Source: Pseudomonas fluorescens
GTDB taxonomy: Bacteria; Pseudomonadota; Gammaproteobacteria; Pseudomonadales; Pseudomonadaceae
Assembly (NCBI RefSeq): GCF_005938625.1
Contig: NZ_VCNJ01000049.1
Coordinates: 115,365-179,364, forward strand
DNA: 64,000 nucleotides
Reading direction: 5' to 3'
The position numbers and the translations under genes were made by a program. Numbering within the stretch: the first letter of the stretch is position 1; every line of letters starts with the position of its first letter. The notes under the pieces are model-generated. The model was not told the DNA's origin and searched no databases. It saw only the letters and a list, made by a program, of their open reading frames with translations. Below are positions 28,591-39,728 of this stretch, piece after piece.

Positions 28591-30822
28591 ATGAGTTTCT
28601 CGAACAAGGAACAGGGTCTGGTCAAAGAAGCATTATTGCCCTCGGCAAAAGATATCGATGCCTTGGTGCGTGCTGAACATCACGATCCTTTTTCCATTCT
28701 TGGCCCGCATGGCGATGGCGCTGGCGGGCAATTCATTCGCGCTTATCTGCCCGGTGCGTTGAGCGTTGTGGTGCTGGACAAGGACAGCGGTGAAGAACGC
28801 GGTGCGCTGGAGCAAACCGAAACGCCGGGGTTGTTTGTCGGCCATTTCGAGCAGGCGCGGCCGTACCAGTTGCGCACGCGTTGGGCCGGTGGCGAGCAGG
28901 TTGCAGAAGACCCGTATAGCTTCGGCCAGTTACTCGGTGAAATGGATTTGTATCTGTTCGCCGAAGGCAATCACCGTGACCTCAGCGCGTGCCTCGGCGC
29001 GCAGCTGAAAACCGTGGACGGAGTCGACGGCGTGCGTTTCGCCGTGTGGGCGCCGAATGCCCGACGCGTGTCGGTGGTTGGCGACTTCAACGTCTGGGAC
29101 GGGCGTCGGCATCCAATGCGCTTGCGTCATCCGTCCGGGGTCTGGGAGTTGTTCATTCCGCGCCTGCAAGCGGGGGAGTTGTACAAATACGAAATTCTTG
29201 GCGCCCACGGGATTTTGCCGCTCAAGGCCGATCCGATGGCGCTGGCCACCAGTCTGCCGCCGGACACCGCGTCGAAAGTCGCCGAACCGCTGCAAATCGA
29301 CTGGCAGGATCACGACTGGATGAACAGCCGCCGTGACCGCCACAAGCATTCGGCACCGCTGTCGATCTACGAACTGCATGCCGGTTCGTGGCAGTGCGAG
29401 CTGGATGATCTCGGCGAAGTCGCCCGCCAATACACCTGGCCCGAACTCGCTGAACGCTTGATTCCTTACGTCAAGGAACTGGGTTTCACCCACATCGAAC
29501 TGATGCCGATCATGGAACACCCGTTCGGTGGTTCCTGGGGTTATCAGTTGCTCTCGCAATTTGCACCGAGCGCGCGGTATGGCTCGCCGGCGCAGTTCGC
29601 TGAATTTGTCGACGCCTGCCACCGGGCCGAGATCGGCGTGATTCTCGACTGGGTGCCGGCGCATTTCCCTACCGATACCCACGGTCTGGCGCAATTCGAC
29701 GGCACCGCACTGTACGAGTACGGCAACCCGCTGGAAGGCTTCCATCAGGATTGGGACACGCTGATCTACAACCTCGGCCGCACCGAAGTGCACGGCTACA
29801 TGCTTGCCTCCGGACTGCACTGGTTGAAGCATTTCCACGTCGACGGCCTGCGCGTCGACGCGGTGGCTTCGATGCTCTATCGCGACTATTCACGCAAGGC
29901 CGGCGAATGGGTGCCAAACCGCCACGGCGGCCGCGAGAATCTCGAAGCCATCGACTTCCTCCGGCACTTGAACGACGTGGTCGAACTGGAAGCGCCGGGC
30001 GCGCTGGTCATCGCCGAAGAATCCACCGCGTGGCCCGGCGTCAGCCAGAGCACGCAGCAGGGCGGACTCGGCTTTGCCTACAAATGGAACATGGGCTGGA
30101 TGCACGATTCGCTGCATTACATTCAGCAGGATCCGGTGTACCGCGCACACCATCACAACGAGTTGAGTTTTGGTCTGGTGTACGCCTGGTCCGAGCGTTT
30201 CATCCTGCCGATCTCCCACGACGAAGTGGTGCACGGCAAGCATTCGCTGATCGACAAGATGCCCGGCGATCGCTGGCAGAAATTCGCCAACCTGCGCGCT
30301 TATCTGAGCTTCATGTGGACGCATCCGGGCAAAAAGCTGTTGTTCATGGGCTGCGAGTTTGGTCAGTGGCGCGAGTGGAATCACGATCAACAGCTCGATT
30401 GGTACCTGCTGCAGTATTCCGAGCACAAAGGCGTGCAGAAACTGGTGGGTGACCTGAATCGGCTGTACCGCGAAGAACCGGCGCTGCACGATCAGGACGA
30501 CGCGCCGCAGGGGTTTCAGTGGTTGATCGGCGACGATGCGATCAACAGCGTTTATGCCTGGCTGCGCTGGAGCAAGGACGGTAAACCGGTGCTGGTGGTG
30601 GCCAACTTTACGCCAGTGCCACGTCAGGCTTATCGCGTCGGTGTACCGTTTGCCGGGCGCTGGACTGAACTGCTCAACAGCGATGCCGACACCTATGCCG
30701 GTTCCAATTATGGCAATGGTGGCGGGGCGTTTACCGAGGAAGTGCCGAGCCATGGCCAGTCATTGTCGCTGGAATTGAACCTGCCGCCGCTGGCGGTGTT
30801 GATCCTCAAACCTGAGGACTGA
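28591..30822 (+). CDS. glgB: 1,4-alpha-glucan branching enzyme GlgB
   Basis: A 743-residue GH13_9 enzyme that introduces alpha-1,6 branches. An N-terminal domain (opening with AEHHDPFSILGPHGDG) is followed by a CBM48 (about 120-220), the catalytic barrel with nucleophile Asp in GLRVDAVASMLYRDYSR near residue 423, the Glu in VIAEESTAWPGVS and the Asp in LPISHDEVVHGK, then a C-terminal sheet. Start ATG 28591 lies two bases after treS and GTGGAGAG lies within its end, so coupling is likely. It completes the GlgE route by branching the growing glucan. A REPIN ends the operon. Confidence 0.96.
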   Translation: MSFSNKEQGLVKEALLPSAKDIDALVRAEHHDPFSILGPHGDGAGGQFIRAYLPGALSVVVLDKDSGEERGALEQTETPGLFVGHFEQARPYQLRTRWAGGEQVAEDPYSFGQLLGEMDLYLFAEGNHRDLSACLGAQLKTVDGVDGVRFAVWAPNARRVSVVGDFNVWDGRRHPMRLRHPSGVWELFIPRLQAGELYKYEILGAHGILPLKADPMALATSLPPDTASKVAEPLQIDWQDHDWMNSRRDRHKHSAPLSIYELHAGSWQCELDDLGEVARQYTWPELAERLIPYVKELGFTHIELMPIMEHPFGGSWGYQLLSQFAPSARYGSPAQFAEFVDACHRAEIGVILDWVPAHFPTDTHGLAQFDGTALYEYGNPLEGFHQDWDTLIYNLGRTEVHGYMLASGLHWLKHFHVDGLRVDAVASMLYRDYSRKAGEWVPNRHGGRENLEAIDFLRHLNDVVELEAPGALVIAEESTAWPGVSQSTQQGGLGFAYKWNMGWMHDSLHYIQQDPVYRAHHHNELSFGLVYAWSERFILPISHDEVVHGKHSLIDKMPGDRWQKFANLRAYLSFMWTHPGKKLLFMGCEFGQWREWNHDQQLDWYLLQYSEHKGVQKLVGDLNRLYREEPALHDQDDAPQGFQWLIGDDAINSVYAWLRWSKDGKPVLVVANFTPVPRQAYRVGVPFAGRWTELLNSDADTYAGSNYGNGGGAFTEEVPSHGQSLSLELNLPPLAVLILKPED

Positions 30823-30839
30823 TCCAAGGCACAGTAAAA

Positions 30840-30935
30840 CCTGTGGGAGCGAGCTTGCTCGCGAAGGCGGTTTGTCAGTCAACGATGATGTTGAATGCTC
30901 AACCGCTTTCGCGAGCAAGCTCGCTCCCACAGGGG
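30840..30935. repeat. REPIN
   Basis: CCTGTGGGAGCGAGCTTGCT and complement with a 37-nt spacer, between convergent glgB and the autotransporter-barrel gene. Confidence 0.9.
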
Positions 30936-30953
30936 TCTTCGGTGACCTGACGC

Positions 30954-32024
30954 TCACCAGCGCATCCGCACCCCAAGGCTGCCAATGATCCCGTTCAGAT
31001 CATTGTCATCGACATCACTGCTGTAATCCGCGCTCACATAAAGACTCACCGCCGGCGTCACCCGCGCCACCAGGCCCAGTCCCAATTCCACGGTCGATGA
31101 CTTGCGGCTGCTGCTGATTTTGTCGACCTGATCCAGAGTCACCGTGTTGCCGGTGTACACCGTGTGCCAGAGGTTGGTGCGCACGTAAGGTTCAACCGGC
31201 AGACCGTTCAAGTCGTAACTGCCTTTCAAACGTGCGCCGACGCGACCGCTCCACGCGCTCAGATCCGTTGATGAGGCATTGCCGGAACCGGCGTATGGCG
31301 TGTCGAGGGTGATGCGCTGATTGATCAATTGCGCCTGCGGTTCGACCACCCAGTTTTCGCTCAAGCCAATCGGATAACCGCCTTCCACCGAGAACGTCAT
31401 GGCGCTGCCTTCGGTGGCTTGTCGCGCGCCTTGTTCGTTGCGGCTGAAGCCGCTGACCCGACCGCCGCTGGCCGACAGATCAACATGCCAGCCCTGTGCG
31501 CCTTTGAGGCTGTAATAGGCGCCGAGACTTTGGCCTTGCAGGTTAAGGGTGTCGGTGGTCGGGTCGTCGAGGGCGCGGCTGGTGAGCAAGCCATTGCCGT
31601 TGGCCTGAATCTGGTTGAGCCCGCCAATCAGGCCGATAGTCTGGGTATGTCCGCCGCCGCTTTGCAGGGTCAGCACGGCCGGACCTTTGAACCCGCCGCT
31701 GCCGGGTGTGGCAAACCCCGAAGACAACACGTCGCTTTGCGCTTGCCGGGCAGCACGGCCGTAGAGCTGATCCCAGGCGTTGGGTGCGAGGTCTTCAGTG
31801 ATCAGGTTGGCGCCACTCAGGTCCGGCCGTGGGCTGAAACGTTGCGGGCCGGGGGTGATGACGGTGGCAGGCAAGGTCATGACAGGCACATCCGCGCGAT
31901 ACCACGGGGTGGTTTCATCCGCCGCAGGACCGGCCTGCGCCTCCATGGATGAGCACAGCAAGATAGAGCTCGACACTGTGCAGAAAGTGATTTTGATCTC
32001 GTGTGGGCTGATGGAAATTTTCAT
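30954..32024 (-). CDS. Passenger-less autotransporter beta-barrel protein
   Basis: A 356-residue exported protein. A signal peptide ends near SSMEAQA (about residue 31). A short stretch of about 60 residues follows, then an autotransporter-type barrel (about 85-356; GHTQTIGLIGGLNQIQANGN, LGAYYSLKGAQGWHVDLSAS, WSGRVGARLKGSYDLNGLPV) ending GSLGVRMRW with a terminal aromatic, as expected for BAM recognition. Typical type V autotransporters carry a long passenger; here almost none remains, so the protein may act as a barrel alone or be a relic. It lies downstream of the YbhP-like gene on the same strand after a 389-bp gap, and is not obviously part of glucan metabolism. Confidence 0.8.
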   Translation of the reverse strand: MKISISPHEIKITFCTVSSSILLCSSMEAQAGPAADETTPWYRADVPVMTLPATVITPGPQRFSPRPDLSGANLITEDLAPNAWDQLYGRAARQAQSDVLSSGFATPGSGGFKGPAVLTLQSGGGHTQTIGLIGGLNQIQANGNGLLTSRALDDPTTDTLNLQGQSLGAYYSLKGAQGWHVDLSASGGRVSGFSRNEQGARQATEGSAMTFSVEGGYPIGLSENWVVEPQAQLINQRITLDTPYAGSGNASSTDLSAWSGRVGARLKGSYDLNGLPVEPYVRTNLWHTVYTGNTVTLDQVDKISSSRKSSTVELGLGLVARVTPAVSLYVSADYSSDVDDNDLNGIIGSLGVRMRW

Positions 32025-32331
32025 GGAGGTCTACCTTGCAGGCGCATGCATTCTCTCTGTGTGGCGTCTCTCCTACCCCGAACGAGGGGCGACCGAATGG
32101 AGCGGGGCGAACCGTGGCCGCTCGATTTCGCGAGTGTCCGAAGGCTCGTCCCGGGTAGTGATTCCGGGGGTAGTAAGGTAGAGATAAGAAGAGCGGGGGC
32201 AACCCGTCAAGAAATTGAACGATGAGCGGTAGTGGTAAATCAGGCTTCGCAAGCGTTTGTTTTTCTGCACATAACTAAGTGGTTGTTTGTATGGAAAAAC
32301 GCAGCGAAACCCCCGGTCCAGAGGTATTCAG

Positions 32332-32361
32332 TTACCGACAGATGGTCTGCCGGTAATTTTT
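32332..32361 (+). terminator. Terminator-like hairpin in the 389-bp gap, rightward
   Basis: TTACCG-A-CAGA-TGG-TCTG-C-CGGTAA forms a stem with one internal mismatch, followed directly by TTTTT on the + strand. Both flanking genes run on the - strand, so it does not terminate either. Apart from this hairpin nothing definite is seen in 32025-32413. Confidence 0.5.
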
Positions 32362-32413
32362 AAACGCCGAATGAGCTGCCCCATTCCGTCCTGTATTGCT
32401 GTCACTATTACGG

Positions 32414-33196
32414 CTACAAGTGCACCTCTACAGCGAGCGGCAGATGATCTGACAAATGCGTCCACGGCTTGTTGCCGAGGATTTGCGGGTCATGGCTGCT
32501 GGCATTGCGCAGGTAGATCCGGTCCAGCCGCAGTAACGGAAAACGTGCCGGATAGGTCTTGGCCGGGCGCCCGTGATGACGCTCGAAGGCTTCGTGCAAA
32601 TAATCGCGACGGGCGAGGGCAGCGTTGCCCTGCAACTGCCAGTCATTGAAGTCGCCGGCGATGATCACCGGGGCGTCCTCGGGTAGCGATTCGAGCAATT
32701 GGCAGAGCAGTTGCAACTGCAATTGCCGATGACTTTCGAGCAGACTCAAATGCACGCAGATCGCATGCACCTCGGCATGCCCCGGCACGTCCAGCACACA
32801 ATGCAGCAGTCCACGGCGCTCGGGGCCAGTGATCGAGACGTCGAGGTTGCGGTATTCACGGATCGGATATTTCGACAGCAGCGCATTACCATGATGGCCG
32901 TCGGGGTAGACGGCATTGCGCCCGTAGGCGAAATCACTCCACATGCTGTCGGCAAGAAATTCGTATTGCGAGGTTTGCGGCCATTCGTTGTAACGGTTCG
33001 AATGCCGTTCGTGTTCGCCCACTACTTCCTGCAGAAACACCAGGTCAGCGGAGGTGCTGCGCACCGCTTCACGCAGTTCCGGCAGGATGAAGCGCCGGTT
33101 GAGCGCGGTGAAGCCTTTGTGGGTGTTGACCGTCAACACCCGGAGACGATGAATGACGGGCGCGTCGACAACATGACGCTTGGGATCGCTGGACAC
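32414..33196 (-). CDS. Endonuclease/exonuclease/phosphatase family protein (YbhP-like)
   Basis: A 260-residue EEP-fold hydrolase. The motifs are in order: VLTVNTHKGF, the metal-binding Glu in LVFLQEVVG, the YGRNAVYPDGHHGNALLS segment, ICVHLSLLES, GDFNDWQ, LDRIYLR and the catalytic SDHLPL near the C-terminus. It resembles E. coli YbhP, which neighbours a cardiolipin synthase gene; no cls gene is present here. There is no signal peptide. The GTG at 33196 is preferred because AGGAG lies five bases upstream; a GTG six bases further upstream would overlap that site. A REPIN separates it from the PIG-L gene, so co-transcription is uncertain. Confidence 0.85.
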   Translation of the reverse strand: MSSDPKRHVVDAPVIHRLRVLTVNTHKGFTALNRRFILPELREAVRSTSADLVFLQEVVGEHERHSNRYNEWPQTSQYEFLADSMWSDFAYGRNAVYPDGHHGNALLSKYPIREYRNLDVSITGPERRGLLHCVLDVPGHAEVHAICVHLSLLESHRQLQLQLLCQLLESLPEDAPVIIAGDFNDWQLQGNAALARRDYLHEAFERHHGRPAKTYPARFPLLRLDRIYLRNASSHDPQILGNKPWTHLSDHLPLAVEVHL

Positions 33197-33287
33197 GTTC
33201 ACTCCTCTGGATTGCGGGCCGCTTATTCATGCGACTGATGGGGAGGGGCGGCAGTTCCTTCTGGATAATTTCGATTGCACATCAAAC

Positions 33288-33382
33288 CCTGGGGGAGCGA
33301 GCTTGCTCGCGAAGGCGTCGGTACAGTCGATACGAATATTGAATGTGACGGCCTCTTCGCGAGCAAGCTCGCTCCCACAGGG
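33288..33382. repeat. REPIN
   Basis: CCTGGGGGAGCGAGCTTGCT (one substitution) and complement with a 37-nt spacer, between the EEP and PIG-L genes. Confidence 0.9.
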
Positions 33383-33392
33383 AATCAGGGAT

Positions 33393-34151
33393 TCAGACAA
33401 ACACGATTTCATAGGGCAAACGCATTCTTTCGAGAATCACCGGCGGCAGCATCGGTGCGATGCCGATCGCCGGTTCACCCTTGAGCTGGCTGGCGTAAGC
33501 ATGAGTGGCGTGGCTCTTGCGCGCCACGGTCCACGTGTCGAGGCGCAGTTTGCGCGCGCGTTCCCAAGGGATCATTTGCTGGTCGCGCTCAGGCCAATGC
33601 CAGGCCCAGACCGGTACATCATGGAAGATCGCGCCGGCCTGTTCCGCTGCTTGCGCACTGGCCCGACCCACTGCTTCGTGGTCATCATTGCCATCGCCGC
33701 GCCAGGTGCTGAACACCACGTCGCCGGGGCGCAGGTAGCGGCTGATGAATTCGGTCACTTGCGCTTGCTGGTCGCATAGCGCGTTGTCAGTAAAGCCGCC
33801 ACGCACCCATTTCAGGCTGTGCATCGGCAGGCCGAGGCGGCGCAAGGCTTCGACGCTTTCTTGTGGGCGAAACACGCTCAGGCGTTTTTCCGACCACTGC
33901 CGCGAACCCGGATGGCTGGCGCTGCCATCGGTGATCGAGAGCAATTGCAGCGGATGACCGAGGCTGGAGAGCAATTGCAGCAGACCGCCGCAAGTGACCA
34001 CTTCATCACCCGGATGCGGTGCGATGACCACGGCGCGGGCACCGTCGGGCACCAGACTGCGGGTATTGATGACGGGGATGTTGTCCAGTTGCGCGGCGCT
34101 GTTCCAGATCTGCGCCGGCAGACTGCTGTCGCTGAGGGATAACGGTTTCAT
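33393..34151 (-). CDS. PIG-L/LmbE-family protein with substituted active site
   Basis: A 252-residue paralogue of the protein at 35587-36345, equal in length and alignable without gaps through the catalytic half. PIG-L enzymes are zinc-dependent N-deacetylases acting on GlcNAc conjugates. The usual HPDDE reads HPGDE here (residues 46-50), so the general acid/base Asp is Gly at residue 48. The second motif, HCDH in the paralogue, is NDDH (155-158). The zinc ligands His46, Asp49 and His158 remain. It therefore probably binds metal but may not deacetylate in the normal way. It follows the glycosyltransferase gene after a 156-bp gap without a recognised promoter. Confidence 0.85.
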   Translation of the reverse strand: MKPLSLSDSSLPAQIWNSAAQLDNIPVINTRSLVPDGARAVVIAPHPGDEVVTCGGLLQLLSSLGHPLQLLSITDGSASHPGSRQWSEKRLSVFRPQESVEALRRLGLPMHSLKWVRGGFTDNALCDQQAQVTEFISRYLRPGDVVFSTWRGDGNDDHEAVGRASAQAAEQAGAIFHDVPVWAWHWPERDQQMIPWERARKLRLDTWTVARKSHATHAYASQLKGEPAIGIAPMLPPVILERMRLPYEIVFV

Positions 34152-34307
34152 GGTATGACGTCCTTGTGTTGTCTCGCCCTCAGTCGTGCGCGTGACAGTG
34201 ATTGTCAGACGCTACCGACCCGTGAAGGCTGGTTGATTGCCCTGCGACGCTCCGAACCCTGGATTGCCGCGCAGCAGAGTATTGCTCATGAAGTGAACTT
34301 CGTCGCG

Positions 34308-34994
34308 TCACAGATCAATCTGATCCGCTTTTTTTTGCTCTATCTGTGCCAGATTTCGCAGATAGTCACCAAAGCCACCGCGCGCACGGCTGTCGAATCG
34401 AGCACTGGTAAGCACTTGCGGGCGATGACTCCAGGCGATGTTGGCACCGTCCCGTTCCAGCTCCCGCACCAGTTGCACATCTTCGTCGCACGCCAGCGGT
34501 TTAAAGCCTCCGGCCCAGCGATAAGCGTCGGCGCTGATGCCCAGATTAGCGCCGTGAATGTGCCGATGGCCATCGCAGGCACGGTAATGCCGGTGGTAGC
34601 GGATTTGCGCCGCTGCATCGAACGACTCATGCCAGCGTTCGACGGTGACGGTACCGCAGACTGCATCTGCACCCAACCCCAGTTGTGCCACCAGCCAGTC
34701 GTCGGCCACGCGGCTGTCGGCGTCCGAACAGGAGATCCAGCGTGCCCCGCGTTCCAGCAACAGCTGTGCGCCGGCCGCCCGCGCCTGGCCAACGTTGCGC
34801 GCGTCGATGTGCAGGCTCAGCACCGGATAGCGACTGACAATCTGCGCCGAGCGGTCGGTGCAACTGTCGAGCACCACCAACACTTCAACCTTTTCGCCCG
34901 CCAGCAAACCGTGGCGGCTGGCACGCACGGCCGCGTTCAGGCATTCGTCGAGCAAATCTTCCTCGTTGTGGGCCGGGATCAGAATGCCGATCAT
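34308..34994 (-). CDS. GT2-family glycosyltransferase
   Basis: A 228-residue cytosolic GT-A enzyme opening MIGILIPAHNEEDLLDECL, with VLVVLDSCTDRSA and the metal/nucleotide-binding SCSDADSRV (DxD) near residue 90. HIHGANLGISADAYRWAGG and CDEDVQLVRELE are acceptor-side motifs as in GT2 enzymes. There are no transmembrane helices, so it is not a processive synthase. The start at 34994 overlaps the methyltransferase stop (ATGA); upstream frame codons run through that gene. Donor and acceptor cannot be read from sequence. Confidence 0.88.
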   Translation of the reverse strand: MIGILIPAHNEEDLLDECLNAAVRASRHGLLAGEKVEVLVVLDSCTDRSAQIVSRYPVLSLHIDARNVGQARAAGAQLLLERGARWISCSDADSRVADDWLVAQLGLGADAVCGTVTVERWHESFDAAAQIRYHRHYRACDGHRHIHGANLGISADAYRWAGGFKPLACDEDVQLVRELERDGANIAWSHRPQVLTSARFDSRARGGFGDYLRNLAQIEQKKADQIDL

Positions 34995-35590
34995 CGCAAG
35001 CCCTCCAGCGCCGCTACCGAGCGCGGTTCGCGGCTCCACACCTCAAGGATGAAGTCCGCTTCCTGGTGCAAAACCAGGCGCGGCAGATGCAGTTTTTCGT
35101 GGATCAGGTCGTGCACCTGCCGCGCATTCAGCGGGCAGCCGTCGATGGGCGGACGCCAATGGCAGGCGAGGAACTGGCCGTCGGCAGTCAGGCAATCACT
35201 GGCCCGACGGATCACTTCTGTCAGATCCTGGCCATCGAGGTAGTAGCCGATCTCGCTAAATACGATCAGGTCGAATTTTTCCTCCGGCCAGTCGCCGGGA
35301 AGACGGTTTTGCCGCACTTCGGCGTGATCGAACAGGCTCAAACGGGTGCGCGCCAACGCCACTGCGGCACTGGCTGTGTCGCAGCACAGCAAGCGATCAC
35401 AACGCGCGGCGAGTTCGGCGCTCAATTCGCCGTTGGCGCAGCCCGGTTCGAAGATTGCCCGATAGTGCGGACGCGGCAGGGCAGCGAGGGTGATCGCGCG
35501 TTTACGCTGTTCGTACCAGCGCTCGCGGAAGGCCCACGGGTCGTCGTTGCCGGCAAACAGGCCATCGAAATAGCGGTCTTCGACACTCAT
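34991..35590 (-). CDS. NodS-like SAM-dependent methyltransferase
   Basis: A 199-residue class I methyltransferase. The opening RYFDGLFAGNDDPWAFRERW and the motif I FEPGCANGELS, then RLLCCDTASAAVALAR and FDLIVFSEIGYYLD, match the NodS-like group (PF05401) as I know it. NodS N-methylates the de-N-acetylated end of lipochitin oligosaccharides. Here it is sandwiched between a PIG-L deacetylase and a glycosyltransferase, with ATGA overlaps on both sides, so the three are surely one transcription unit. N-methylation of an amine freed by the deacetylase is a plausible but untested role. Confidence 0.85.
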   Translation of the reverse strand: MSVEDRYFDGLFAGNDDPWAFRERWYEQRKRAITLAALPRPHYRAIFEPGCANGELSAELAARCDRLLCCDTASAAVALARTRLSLFDHAEVRQNRLPGDWPEEKFDLIVFSEIGYYLDGQDLTEVIRRASDCLTADGQFLACHWRPPIDGCPLNARQVHDLIHEKLHLPRLVLHQEADFILEVWSREPRSVAALEGLR

Positions 35591-36345
35591 AGAAACACCA
35601 CTTCGAAAGGCTGCAGCAGGCGATCGAGCACATAGGGCGCCAGTACCGGGCCGAGTCCGGCGTCAGGATCGCCCTCCAGTTGACTGGCGAAGGCGTGCAC
35701 CGCGTGGCGCTTGCGCGCGACTTGCGCCGGCGTCAGGAGAATCTTGCGTGCTCGTTGCCATGGTACGAAAGCGTCTTCCGGGGTTGCCCAGTGCCACGTC
35801 CACACCGGCAGCTCATGGCAGCTTGCACCGATCCGGCGCGCAGCTTCGGTACTGGCGCGGCCGACAGCTTCGTGGTCGCAGTGACCGTCCTCGCTCCAGG
35901 TGGTGAAGAGCACGTCGTCGGGACGCAGATGACGCGCGATGAAATCGACCAGTTCATCTTCATGAGCGGCGACCTGCGTGTCGCTGAAACCACCGCGCAG
36001 CCACTTCATACGATGCATTGGCAAACCGAGTCGGCGCAGCGCTTCGGCAGACTCCTGCGGACGCACCACGCTCAGCCGTTCCACCGGCCAACGACTGGAA
36101 CCGGGGTGACTGGCGCTGCCGTCGGTCACCGAAATCAATTGCAGAGGCCGGCCTGCGGCGGCGAGCAATTGCAGCAGGCCACCACAACCGAGCACTTCGT
36201 CGTCCGGGTGTGGCGCGATAATCACTGCCCGTGCGCCGGGAGGCACCAGGCTGAGGATGTCGATGCTATCCAGCTCCGCCAGATGCCGCGAAGCCTGCCA
36301 CTGATGCAGACTCGTGCCTTGGCCGACAATCGGGTTGGTTTTCAT
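35587..36345 (-). CDS. PIG-L/LmbE-family N-deacetylase
   Basis: A 252-residue protein with the intact zinc/catalytic motif AHPDDEVLGCGG (residues 45-56) and HCDHEAVGR (155-163), typical of PIG-L, MshB and LmbE enzymes that remove acetyl from GlcNAc-linked substrates. No signal or membrane segment. ATG 36345 overlaps the upstream gene stop (ATGA) and gives a protein the same length as its paralogue; ATG 36354 would add three residues. It is the second gene after glgX in this strand order. Substrate unknown. Confidence 0.9.
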   Translation of the reverse strand: MKTNPIVGQGTSLHQWQASRHLAELDSIDILSLVPPGARAVIIAPHPDDEVLGCGGLLQLLAAAGRPLQLISVTDGSASHPGSSRWPVERLSVVRPQESAEALRRLGLPMHRMKWLRGGFSDTQVAAHEDELVDFIARHLRPDDVLFTTWSEDGHCDHEAVGRASTEAARRIGASCHELPVWTWHWATPEDAFVPWQRARKILLTPAQVARKRHAVHAFASQLEGDPDAGLGPVLAPYVLDRLLQPFEVVFL

Positions 36346-37340
36346 AACGTCCATGCCTCGCCGCTTTGTTTGGCAATCAACTGACCGAGTGCAGCCAGAT
36401 CACGTTCGGCATGACTCTGGCGCAGAAACACCGGCAGGTCAGCGCTGAGCCGGGCGAACTGTCGATCCTTGCAAAACGGCCCCGCGCCGAGGGCGCGACC
36501 GACCTCACGTATCACCTGTTCGGCCGATTGCTCGACCACCGCGCGGGCACGGCGAGCGAGCAATTCGGCGTCGTCCTCGGGATGGGCATCGATGTGCAAA
36601 GCGCTGAAGCGCAGTACATCGGCCGCTGCCTGCAAGGCGCTGTCGACCGCGCCGAGATGGGCGAGGGCGTGCGGTTCCGGGCGTTGCTCACATTGCGTGC
36701 GCAACGCCTCGGCAATTTGCCGCGCAGCACCGAACCAGCACGCGGCAATACCGATCCCGCCTTGCCAGAAACCCGGGCGTTGCAGATAGTCGCCGGGGTT
36801 GCCGATGGCCTGCGCTTCGGCGCCGTCGAACAGCACCTCCACGCTGCCAGTGGCGGCCATGCCCACCGCTTTCCAGCCTTGTTCGGTGACGGTGACGCCC
36901 GGTTGATCGAGGGCGACGGCGACCAGTTGTTGCTGGTCATCGCCATCCCACGCGGTGAGCAAGGCATGGCTGAGCACGGCGGCCCCGGAGCACCAAGCCT
37001 TGCGCCCGTGCAGCGCGACCATGTGCCCGGCGGGGCTGACCTTGACCCGCGCCTGTGGCGGTTCCGCCGCCCACATGCCCCACGTGCTGCCCGGCGTCGG
37101 CGTGCCGCCCAGTTGCTCGATGATCGCCAGTGCGTCGGTGTGGCCTTCGAACAGTTTGCACAAACCCAGATCATGCCCGCCGACTTCCGCCAATCGCTGA
37201 AAGCGTTCCAGCGTGTGGCCGCTGCCCGGCAACGGCAACCGATCCAGCCCGGCCTCGACCAGCGCCCGCAGGCAATTGCCGAGGGCTACGGTGTGCGGAT
37301 AGTCCGCTGGGCGTCGGGCGAGATAACTGTGCAGGTCCAT
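36342..37340 (-). CDS. Acyl-CoA dehydrogenase-like flavoprotein
   Basis: A 332-residue protein with acyl-CoA-dehydrogenase features: GSTWGMWAAEPPQARV, a middle beta domain with GRKAWCSGA and the TEQGWKAVGMAATGSVEVLF strand pair, and a C-terminal helical domain. It is shorter than usual (about 380), and I cannot place the catalytic Glu with confidence. Start: ATG 37340 (MDLHSYLARRP) follows the glgX stop after one base; ATG 37355 or GTG 37358 would overlap glgX. The gene therefore continues the glgX transcript and opens the PIG-L/methyltransferase/GT set. Substrate may be an acyl carrier or a sugar-linked acyl group; this is a guess. Confidence 0.8.
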   Translation of the reverse strand: MDLHSYLARRPADYPHTVALGNCLRALVEAGLDRLPLPGSGHTLERFQRLAEVGGHDLGLCKLFEGHTDALAIIEQLGGTPTPGSTWGMWAAEPPQARVKVSPAGHMVALHGRKAWCSGAAVLSHALLTAWDGDDQQQLVAVALDQPGVTVTEQGWKAVGMAATGSVEVLFDGAEAQAIGNPGDYLQRPGFWQGGIGIAACWFGAARQIAEALRTQCEQRPEPHALAHLGAVDSALQAAADVLRFSALHIDAHPEDDAELLARRARAVVEQSAEQVIREVGRALGAGPFCKDRQFARLSADLPVFLRQSHAERDLAALGQLIAKQSGEAWTL

Positions 37341-37341
37341 A

Positions 37342-39501
<2,160 letters not shown>

Positions 39502-39543
39502 GATTGCTCCTGCAAAAATCGGGATGGTTCGGTTAACACCAAT

Positions 39544-39641
39544 CCCCTGTGGGAGCGAGCTTGCTCGCGAAGGCGGAGTGTCAGTCGACTTCAATGTTGA
39601 ATGGCAGATCGCATTCGCGAGCAAGCTCGCTCCCACAAGGG
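39544..39641. repeat. REPIN between DUF2934 gene and glgX
   Basis: CCCCTGTGGGAGCGAGCTTG and complement lie in the 227-bp gap upstream of glgX, possibly separating two expression units. Confidence 0.9.
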
Positions 39642-39728
39642 ATTTGTGTATTTCTTCAGGGCGAGTTAGCCCTCGGTGGCGAGCGAACCCGCCACACGTT
39701 CAGTCAGTTCAATAATCCGGTTAGAGCG

